DNA of 64,000 nucleotides from Pholis gunnellus. Lineage: Eukaryota; Chordata; Actinopteri; Perciformes; Pholidae. The DNA is taken from positions 6,636,833 to 6,700,832 of the forward strand of contig OU342819.1 of NCBI GenBank assembly GCA_910591455.2, in the 5' to 3' direction. How positions within the stretch are numbered: position 1 is the first letter of the stretch; every line of letters starts with the position of its first letter. Position numbers and translations under genes: made by a program. Shown piece after piece: positions 54,357-64,000 of this stretch. The notes under the pieces are model-generated. The model was not told the DNA's origin. It did not search any database and was given only the letters and a program-made list of their open reading frames with translations.

Positions 54357-57300
54357 GTTTCCTTACGGTCAGAAATGCACTACGTGTCGCATATGTGATA
54401 CAACGATCCGCTTTGGCGTTGTATATATTCTGTAAACTTGTTGCAAAAACTATCTGTGCGTCAGAATACAGAAGAACAAGAGGGCCCTCCTACTACTTCT
54501 TCTTCATGGTGGACGTAGATGGGAGTCGTCGTCGCTCGACGGCTTTTAGTTTGAAAACATCAGTGCACGCGGTTAAAGTCGATCCCCGTCGTCTTTTGTT
54601 TAATCCCCTCAAGCTGCGAGCGTGCAAACATTCACGTACTGGACTGACTTTACGCTACAAGCCCGCACACGTGTTGACGTAAAAAATGTGTCTGTAAACA
54701 GCTACGTCACCGAGCCTCCGAACGTCGTGTGCAATGCCACGTCTCACCGCAGAGCGTCGCTGTTACAGCTCATGATGAATGCAGTTCAGTGGTTCACTAA
54801 CTTCTTGTGACTCCATTTCTCACAATAACACAATGGTTGAGGAAGTATGTAAGTACAAGCAGGAAAATGTACTTCATGTATTACAAGGAAAAATTCTCCC
54901 TCCCCCGTGACTGTTGCACTTTTATATATATATATACTTTTTAATCAACAGAAAAATGGTGACAAATAGCCTGAGTTAACCTGATTTTCACCATGTATCT
55001 CTGTCGAAATAGAGTAAAACAACAAATTCCATAATGTAAACATTTCTAAAGGAACATCATAACGAGAACAATGCACAAGACATTATACATAGCCATAAAC
55101 AATACGACATCCCTTAAGTAGGATGTAGAGTTACGGGTGTGACGCGTGTAAAATATATTTCAGTTTTTTTCCCATTCAAACACAAACCAGTCATCACTTG
55201 GTTTTAACAGTTTCTATTTTTCCATTGAATTAGAAAAATTGTTTTCATATGAGATTTGTTTTAATTTTGCAATTTACTTATTTCAAACAAATGTATAAAA
55301 AAAATAGGAATTTGAATGTCTTTTCCAGGACAACTTGGAATCTGGAGGAAGATCATGTGATACAATTTAACAGCTACTGAGAACATTGTTGTGAGATTGC
55401 TTTAAAAAGCTTGTTTCCAAGATCAAGAGTGAACTTCTTATTTCAGTATATTTTATACATTTAGAATATTTTCACCAAAATCATTTATCAAAAGGACAAA
55501 ATGCTGAGGAACAGTTAACTTTCTGTACATATAACCATTAACAAATAAAAGAGGACACAAAACTATTGTCAGTGATATTAGATTTATTCTCTTGAAGCCA
55601 GCTTCTTTAACCATCATAGAAAAAAAAATAATCTGCACAGAATTTGCATCTTCTTTCACCAATTAAAATATTTACTTACAAATAAGGAACACTGAGTATA
55701 TATTGTATCATACACGTAGTACAGCCAAAAGTCAGATAGCAGCTGTAATATGATGAAGTTAATCTGTCACCTGCTTATGTTTTCAACTAAACACAACTTC
55801 CTCTCGGGGACTTTCACTCACACGGCTCTCTCCACTTCCACATGACAAAAGAAACAACAAAATAATGCCTTTATTTGTATTCATACACATTAACTGAACT
55901 GTTACGAGTTGTCATTATGAACAGTAATGCTCACGTAAACCCCACAAAAGACACAGACCTCTAAAAGTTGCCCTGCACACATTGCACACACACCCCTGTT
56001 CCTGCAACGGCCAACACCCACTGAGAAGAGGTTTTTCCAAAAAGGCTTCAGACAACAAAAATCAAATATCTCTATGAACTGATCTTCACATCATCTGTAT
56101 GGACAAATCCAGCAGGCACATGAAACCAGATGATATAAACATCACTCTTCTGTGCTGAGGCAGATTTCAATATAGAAGGTAATTAACATCAAATATATTA
56201 ACTAAAAAATAAAATCTTATCTTTATATTGCATAGACAAGTGATCGGTCAGTGCCCGACAGAGCACACCTGAGGGTCTTTTATCATATGTACCTTACATT
56301 CACAATTGCCCCTCAATTTCCCTGAAAATAAAACCAGGTGAAATATTTTCCCAAGTAATCACAATTATGTTCACGAAATCAAACTGTCATGTTCATTTCT
56401 TCCACAACACTCATTCATTCTGATACTAGATCAAAACACCACAAAGATTACAAACACTCACTTCGACAATTCAGATTAAACAAAACATAGTAAAAATCAG
56501 GTAATATTGTTCAACAGAGTGTTGGTGATCTCGTCAAATGGGCAATTTTGGCGGAGGTGACTGGCTTCTACCGAGGGCAAGACTCATCTGGAAGACAGAG
56601 AGACGGAGATGGAAGGTAAGAAATGTGACTCTAGGATTTCTATTCCACTTGATATTTGGAGCTGACTTCTTCCCATTCACCAACAGAGACATTTATGGCT
56701 TTTTGAGGACCATAAATGCAACCAAACAATTCCATTCGCGCTCCAAAAAAATACATTTTTTACCAAACTTACATTTGCCATTGCTGCGTTTAAAACCAAT
56801 ATAGTTTTTTTTTAAAATGTATTTCTTTACAATGCTGAGTTTGCCAACACTGCTAACGCGCTACCATTTGGAAAAAACTCTGAAAATGTGTGTTTGTTTT
56901 ACTGAAGGCTGGCGCAACTCTAGATTTTTCTTATTGTCGATAAAACCCCATGAAAAGACAAAAACTAAGCTCTCTTAACAGTGACGTCCACCTGGCTTTT
57001 ATGGAAACAGAGAGGCTCAGAGTCTAAAATGGAGGAGGCTATTGAGCAGCTTTGAGACAGGAGTCAATGGTACAAACACCTGCTGTGAACTTATTGTTAC
57101 GTGAGCATCCAAGCTAAAAAAACATGCTAAGTGACATTTAGTATTTGAGTATATATGACATGTGGGATTGGCTCAAAATAAAACTACAATGCCCTGGTTC
57201 CTCATGATGAAAGAACATGTCACCCAGAACAACACTGAGGCTCATTTATGTGTTTATAAAGAGCGCTATGGTGCAGAGAAATCAGCTAAATCAGACTTTG

Positions 57301-57526
57301 GCTTCACAAGAAATACAATAATTCATTGTTGATTTTTGTCTTTTCTTGGGATTTGCTGACAATAGCAAAGTCATACAGTACAATATTGCCAACGTATTGT
57401 TTTAAGAAAAGTTCAACACAGTGAAAATAAAACAGAATAGAAACGCCATCTTAGCCGGAGTAAAGTCCAAACCTATGGATTGTTTCACAGTGAGACATCA
57501 TGAATGTGAACCCATAATCTCACTCA
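54357..57526. other. CRAT-like promoter side and downstream flank of the phostensin gene
   Basis: The stretch 54357-54800 is upstream of the CRAT-like ATG and richer in CG dinucleotides than its surroundings; it probably holds the promoter. From 54.8 to 57.5 kb the DNA is AT-rich with no recognisable exon and may include the 3' UTR of the phostensin-type gene. Short ORFs here have no recognisable product. Confidence 0.45.
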
Positions 57527-60500
57527 TTACACGTTGTGTTTCTTGAGAAGGGGGTGACACTGACCCACTCTTAGACCCCCTCCTGTTGCAATCCCCACGT
57601 TCCTTGTGCTTTTGGAGACAATCGCTCCTCCCTCCACTTCAGCCTCCTCCTCTTGCACCTCCTCTCCCTGCAGCCTCTCGACCCTCCACAGGTCGTGAGG
57701 GAAGGTGGTACATGCCAGCATGGAGGTCTCTGATGGGTACTCACACACCTGCTCCAGCTGGTCCTCGTCGAAACACACCTTTCCCTGTAAACATGAGTAA
57801 AAAGAGGATTATTTTACTTTTTTCATTTGTTTAAATCACTGCAGATCTTCTATTTTCTTGCCTTGTGTGAAGCAAACTTGGTTGCTTTACAAAACCGCTG
57901 GCTCAGCAGAGGATACTGTACAAGGAAAACCTCTGCCATCCACTCACGAGAGGTATAAATGCTTCTATTAATACCCTCACATGTACCATTTGGAAATAAA
58001 GTTCTACATCATTGCATGTTCAGTGTTTATATTCTGAGTAGAGGCAGCTCGGAGTGTCTCTACTGTCATCTGTTGATTGAAGGCAAAAGGGCATGAAGAA
58101 CGTTTAAACAGCTAGGGGCAACTTGAGTTCAAGCAAGCCTTCTATTTATCAATGACTAAGGAAAGTGTAAGGAAAATATGGCCACCAAGTTAGCGAGCTG
58201 TTTCAAACATACATCCATTATACAATGAACGAGGAAGTAAAATAAATAACATGTCAGAATCAAAATGTCCCCTTTTGCCTCTGATAAGTGCAAATAGTAG
58301 TATATTTGCTGTAGCAACTGATTTCCCCTCTGACATGTGCCTGCACGGTCAAATGTAAACACAGCTTTGAGGCGCTGAAGAGACTCCGGGAGATGTTTGT
58401 ACTCTGTCAGTTAAATGTTAACTGACAGCGTGAGGCTTAGCACGGCATAAATACTCCCTCTGTAGAGTATTTACTGTCTGAACACTTCGTGCACTAACTT
58501 ATTTGTTGTTCAGGGACAGAAACTGAGTTTGTTTAGAGCTAGTGCTGCAAAGGAGAATGAGGCTCCGTCGTCTTTGCCTGGCCTGACGGATGTTTGCGTG
58601 GAGCTTGTTTACTCCAATGTCAGCGTGGTGTAAACAGACCCAACAGGATATCCACGGTGTGTCTTATAAGAACAGCAGAGATGTGCACCGTAGTAAACAC
58701 ACACAGAGGTGCAGCCATGATCTGGATGGAGCCTGAAACGACCAGACACCAAACTGCAGACATTATTCGTGTGTTACTGCTGCTTCACCTTGAAAGTAGC
58801 TGTCTGCAGATAATAGCACTGCATTAACGAGGCCCGGCGAATCATGCTAAGGCACAGGAGGCTAATCCTCCCTCCATGAACCCGATTAACGTAACTAACG
58901 CAGCAGGACAGCAGAGGCCCCGGTCGAGAGACAGAAACTGGAAGAGTAGGAGAACAAGAGGGAAGTTGTCATTAGCAGGAAGTTCATATCTGTATCAATA
59001 TTTGACCAAACGTCTTCACAGGTTCAATACTGCTTGTTTAGTAACGCTGGATGATAAAGTGTCATATTCGGTTTAGAGCGATATTTATATAAGACTGACC
59101 CCCAATTTATGCTTTTATAGTTGAAGAAGACAATATTAAAATCCATTAAAATGCATGCAAGGTATTGCTTAGAACATAGTAAAACTAAAGTAATCTAACA
59201 TAAATTAATAAATAAGATTGTGACCAACATATCAGACCCACTCTTAAAAATCAAGAAAAAAATGCCATATTTTTGGTTTCCAGAGTCTGAATCAAACCAA
59301 CATAGGTTGCATTTGATGGAGAGATAGTCCAAGATAAAAGACATGCATATGAAGAGGAAAATAAAGGAAGAGGAAGACGAGAAGCAGGCAGGTTACCCCC
59401 CTCTGTGACACGATGGCGTGGGTTCAGATGGGGGGGAGGGAAGGAGGCCTGACGTCAAACAGTCTGAAGGGCATCAACGAGAGAGCGACAGGTGGTCAGA
59501 GAATCACTGTCGCAAAGTGGTCATTCGCTGCAGCTGAAGCGGACTTTGCTTATAAATAAATGATTTATTGTTTGTTTATTTCATTAGAGGTCACAGTAAC
59601 AGGGAAATCTAAAGCTGGGGAAACATTACCAAACCCTAGTTTCTCTTTCATTCTTGTGTCGGCTAGTCAAGTCTTTGAAAACAGGTGGTTTAGTGTCTGA
59701 GTCGCATTTAGAGTTTTAAAAATGTACACTGCGTCGCTTCCTCGTGTCGATCTCCGTCCCTCGTTTAGAGGAAGTGAAATATATTGAAAGAGGAAGTCAG
59801 CGAAAACATGCAGTGTGACCGTGAGTTTCTGTTAGACGAAACAAGAAGCCTTAAATCGCCTCCAATTCTCTCAGTTTGACTGACAAACTAATTTTTTTAG
59901 ACCACCATTAAGTTATTTCACATCTTTCTGGAACACTTCTTTCTCTTTCCATTTCACCCACATCAAACTAAGAGTTGGCGGCATGCTGACAGTAATACTC
60001 AGTCATGCATTGGGAGGGTCAGCGTGTTCAACAGTTTGCCAAGGATCCAGTCTAACAAACCAAATCCCCGCTAGGAAACAGCCAAGAAGGTACAAAGAGA
60101 GAATTGTCTGAGTGGAAGGGAGGGCTGACTCAACAAAAACAGCTGAACTGGTCCGAGGGAACAAGGAAGCAGTTGGCAACACAGGCAGACTCAGGGGAAA
60201 TTACCAGCTGTTTAACTCTTATATGGAGAAAAAAATAGATATCATTTTTAATACAATTCTAAAATACATAAATACAGTCACGTTCATCACCACAAGCTGG
60301 TAAGAAAGGACAGACACAGATTATTCCTGCTTGGCTCCCTTTATTACATAAGAGCTCCTCTCCCACTCTCCATCAAACAGGGACTGGATTCATGAAATAA
60401 TAAAACAGAAAGTCGTAATATGACCTTTAACTCCAGTGAGATTTGTTTGTTGTTGGAGTCGAGGCTGCTGAGACTGAACTACTGTAAATACCAGTGTGGT

Positions 60501-63500
60501 TCTTTGCATGCATCCACAGAATCAAGCATGGGATGTCAGGTAGACAGACAACACAAAAAAAGAAAGGGAGGAAGGAGTTGGCTTCTTGCCGTTGTGGTTT
60601 CCTACTCAACTGTTTTGTCTCCACTGAAACCTGCAACATTTCTGCAGATGCTTCAACAAACTAAGGGGTGCTATATCAAACCCTTTTCTAATACTTTGAA
60701 CCATCATTTCAGCAAACAAAGCAACACGCAGCTCTCTTTCACTGTCTCTCTGTGGTTTTGTGTGCCAATATTAAAACAAAGATGTCCAAAAACATGTCCG
60801 TTTTTCTGCTGTCCACACGTTTGGCTCAAATATGTATTGTGAAATCATTATCATGTGGTAAAAGTGAAAAGTCTGCAAAGAATCTGACCTAAGAAGCAAA
60901 TGGCAAAGCAGATCCCTCCAGGATTTTATAGCTAAGAATCAAGATGTCGTGCTTGATAAGGCTTTAACCGGCTTAGTCGGTGTCTGTGATCGTACTTCCC
61001 AATCAAAAGGGATGTTCTCCAAGAGAGAAAGGAGATTCTGCTTGACAACGAGGCGTTGCCCTCTGAACCACCTCTGATGAATTTCAAAAGCGACCATCCC
61101 TTTTGAAATTAGAAGTCTTCAAATTTGCCGTTTGTGCAACACGACATGTTAAAATTACTGAGAGATGCAGATAACTTCTTGTCTTGTCTTTGGTGCCCTT
61201 GCTTGTATGGTTAGTGGAAAATAAATCTTTTAGTTTACTTACATTTATCTGAGTGAAAGGCAAACAACAAAGTAAACACTCACCCTTTTTGGGGTCTCTC
61301 TGTTCTTGACCAGACAGGACTTGTCTAGATTCTGATATCCACCAATCACCTCAATCTCCTCCACTGTGGGGTACTTCTTCTTCACTGGCTCGGCCGCAGC
61401 GGAGGTCATCTGGGCCTGCTGCGATGAGGTCTTTGAGGGTTTCGACCCTACTGCCGTGGAGCCCGTTGTGGGTCCCGTCACTCCTCTGCCGGCAGGCTTT
61501 TTTGGGGCGATTGTGATGGTGACACCTCTCTTCACTTGGCCTCCAGAGGCACTCTTGATGGAGAAGAGCGTGGGCGATGGGGTTGGAGATGGAGAGACAC
61601 TCGGAGACTGTGCAGGAGATGGGGAGCACGGGGAGGAGGCCGGGGTCGGGGCGTAATCCGAGGTTTTCAGAGTATTGTCCGGGGATTGGCTCCTGAGAAG
61701 TGAGGGGATGACTGTGGTAGTCTGGTTAGATTGTTTCAGCTGAGATGTTGGAGAGCGGACACGCCGAGGAGACACATTGGGATGCGATTCTGAAGTTTCG
61801 TGATCTTTCTCCGGGGTCTTTTTATCGTCCTTTACCTGGTTCTTCAACAGTCCTCTGGGGCTTGGATGCCCCTTTGTCTCTCTGTCCTTATGAAGGGTGT
61901 TTGGTGAAGCACAAGACTTCAGCGTTTCCTGTTCTTTCAGCTGAAACTGCTCTATCTGTCGTTGTATTGTCTGAACCCCGCAGATGTTCTCACCTGAGAA
62001 TGTTTTGCTGTCCCCCTGCTGTGCGTTTGACATGAGGGGCTTCACTTTAACAAGGTGAACTGATGGGATGTCTACGGTCCTCTCCCTCAGGCACAAGCCC
62101 GACCTCGAGCCGACTGTCTCCAATTTGTAGATCCGGCTCATGGCTACGAGGGAGTTGGGATGAGGCGGTGAAGGGGAGAGAGATTGCACAGGGTCGAGAG
62201 GCGATGTGTATTCCTCTACCTCCTCCTCTGAGAGCTCCTTTTCCGCCTCTTCCTCGCTTTCTGCTTCTTTGTTCTCTTGTTGGCTCCTGAGGCCCCTCAG
62301 CTCTTCCTCCACATGTTTCACAGGGTCGTTGTCATCCTCAGATATCTGGAAGCTGTCACAGATAACTTCGGAGGCAGCAGTGGCGTACCCGCTTGTCACT
62401 TCTTCTCCTCTGATGGCTTGTGAGTGTGGGACAGAAACAGGAAGTTGGAGGCAGGTTTTGAACACGCCCACTTCCTGTGTGACGTCAAATGCAGTCGTGT
62501 ATGTCTGCACCGCTGCGTCTTCCTGTCCCCTCTCTGCTTCGACCAGCTTCTTCCGCATCTGAGCTGCAGCTTCCCACTCTTTCTCTATTTCAGTTCCCCT
62601 CTCGTCACGCTTGTCCCCGGCTGTGTGAGTGTCGTTTATCTCTGCACCTTCACTCCCACCTCCACCTCCACCTTGTGCCTCTCTTTGTCTCCTCTTCTCC
62701 AGCTCTTTTTGCCTTATTTTCTCTCGCAGGGACTCGATGCGGCTCAGGGGTTTTCCGATTCTCCAGCTATCCCTCCTCTCAACCCCTTTGCCTCCATCCC
62801 AGTCCTTCTCCTCGCCACTTTGACCCACGGCCTTTTTTCTCTCTACCATTTCTTCGGCAACGTAAAACACACTTCTGGGGATTTGAATCTCCAGAGGAAC
62901 TGGAGGGATCCCTATGGGTGCAATTCTTTTTGGAGATCTGGGGGTTGCATCATTAAGGAGTGTCTCTGATCCAATTTCCTGATCTGATCCTTTGGTCATT
63001 TCATATGCAGCCTTGTGAGCCCTTTCTCCTTTCTCACTGCTATGAATAGTTGTGTCTCCTATTTTCTCTATTTTACTTATAAGCTCCTCTGTGTGTTGGG
63101 ACAAAACAGAGTGTGGTAGGTAAGGTCCTTGTGGCCCTGTACCACTCCACTCTGGCCCTCTGTGGAGGTCTCTAGCCCTATCGGTGACAGCACAGAGCAG
63201 ACTGGAGCACTCTGTGAAGGCTGATTTGACGTGACTCTTCAGCAAAGTTTCAGGTGGGATTGTACTTTCGAATCCCTCTTCCCTCCAACAATCAGACACA
63301 TTTTTATCCCAAACTTGCTCCTCCATCTGTCCCCCCATCTCCGATTGTCTTTCTACACTCATCTCCTTTTCTTGACTTGTTTCACCTGTTTGGCGCTTCA
63401 CCTCTCTTTCAGCTCTTGCTCTCCCCTCCTGCCTGATCGTAAGTCTTCTCGCAAACGAGATTCCTTCAGTGTTTTTGACCGATGCCACTGTGAACCCCTC

Positions 63501-64000
63501 ATCTCCATCTGCGTCGCTTTCCCTTTCCAAAGCCCTCGTATCAACAGGCTCCACTTTCTTAACTTCGCTCCTGTGTTGGATGGAGGGACACATTTCTGCT
63601 TCATTTCTCCTATGCCCCCCCTTTTCATCCTCATTTTTTGAATGTCCATCTTTCTGCATTCCAAAGCGGTCTTTATCTAAAAGCCATGTGCACCCCAGTT
63701 TGACCTTTGCTGCGGTTTCCTTCCCCAAGCCTGCGTCGTCGACCCACGGCGCTATGCTCTTGTCTGAATGTATCCTCCCACGGGTTTTCCTTGCATAATA
63801 ACCCTCATTATCTAAACCATTCTCCTTAGCACAGAGGACACGATCAGAGAAGCTAAATGAGCGTTTCGGCACACCTTTCAGTACCATATTCCTCCCGTCT
63901 GCCTCAGATTCTTGGTCATCTTCATCTCCTAAGAGTTTTCTCCTCCCAGGTCGGAGGAAATTATCAGAGCTTTTGGATCGAGATGGAGGCTTTGGGTGCT
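57527..64000 (-). CDS. ppp1r18: Phostensin/taperin-family protein phosphatase 1 regulatory subunit (partial)
   Basis: Two exons are visible: a very long one, 61284 to beyond 64000 (open to the edge, so the N-terminus is missing), and the last, 57527-57784. The junction is phase 0, and at least 990 residues are visible. Phostensin targets PP1 to actin filaments. The long exon is low-complexity and charged, with a Glu/Arg-rich helical stretch (PLSRIESLREKIRQKELEKR) and a Ser/Pro-rich run before a VTITIAPKK segment. The family's conserved C-terminal block follows: KKYPTVEEIEVIGGYQNL, KSCLVKN, then, after the splice, GKVCFDEDQLEQVCEYPSE. KVCF fits the RVxF PP1-docking motif and aligns with KISF in human phostensin. 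It is much longer than human PPP1R18 (613 residues). Taperin is the alternative; MHC linkage favours ppp1r18. Confidence 0.82.
57785..61283 (-). other. ppp1r18: Last intron of the phostensin-type gene
   Basis: A 3.5-kb intron with donor G|GTGAGTG at 61283 and acceptor tttacag at 57785. No nested gene is seen. It includes a 12-bp inverted repeat (tcaaaagggatg about 61004, catcccttttga about 61094). Confidence 0.75.

Noticed and set aside
61004..61106. 12-bp inverted repeat tcaaaagggatg/catcccttttga in the phostensin intron
   Set aside because: Spaced by about 80 bp with no further pairing or conserved context. An inverted repeat of this size is expected by chance in 64 kb.
62206..63798. Plus-strand ORFs of 64-181 codons opposite the phostensin exon
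   Set aside because: They are antisense shadows of a long, compositionally biased coding exon (Ser/Leu/Pro-rich complements of Glu/Arg-rich sequence). No family resemblance.

Overview
This 64 kb window is nuclear DNA from a bony fish, most likely a percomorph teleost. It holds multi-exon genes with short GT-AG introns, long (CA/TG)n microsatellites, several decayed DNA transposons of types common in teleosts, and proteins that align closely with vertebrate orthologues. There are no operons, CRISPR arrays or viral genes. All exon borders below were read by eye from splice signals, reading-phase continuity and remembered vertebrate proteins; no search was run.

Layout. 1-3.9 kb: the last exon of one Ly6/LU-domain gene and a complete second one (+). 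5.8-9.5 kb: clic1 (+). 13.0-15.2 kb: a third Ly6-type gene (-). 15.2-20.1 kb: intergenic DNA with an AT-rich inverted satellite at 18.3-19.6 kb. 21.5-25.6 kb: ddah2 (+). 25.5-35.1 kb: a tandem duplication carrying the tail of ddah2 and the ribosomal gene rps5 (-). Copy 1 of rps5 is broken and copy 2 is intact; each copy has two intronic H/ACA-type snoRNA candidates. 37.6-42.7 kb: ppt2 (-). 44.4-54.4 kb: a 15-exon carnitine-acetyltransferase-like gene (-). 57.5-64 kb: a phostensin-type gene (ppp1r18-like, -) that runs off the right edge.

Context. LY6 genes, DDAH2 and CLIC1 are neighbours in the human MHC class III region, and PPT2 and PPP1R18 lie in the same MHC interval. The window is therefore a piece of the teleost MHC-III-like block, with rps5 and the CRAT-like gene added.

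Main points of interest. (1) The CRAT-like gene has an intact frame of about 617 codons, but the catalytic histidine, the carnitine-binding Tyr and Arg and the Ser-Thr-Ser motif are all replaced, while two CoA-phosphate lysines remain; it looks like a maintained pseudoenzyme. (2) rps5 copy 1 lost a splice donor and five codons through a 20-bp deletion, yet keeps its 5'TOP start and both snoRNAs unchanged; it may be a ribosomal protein gene turning into a non-coding snoRNA host gene. (3) ddah2 has Arg where the DDAH catalytic His is expected.
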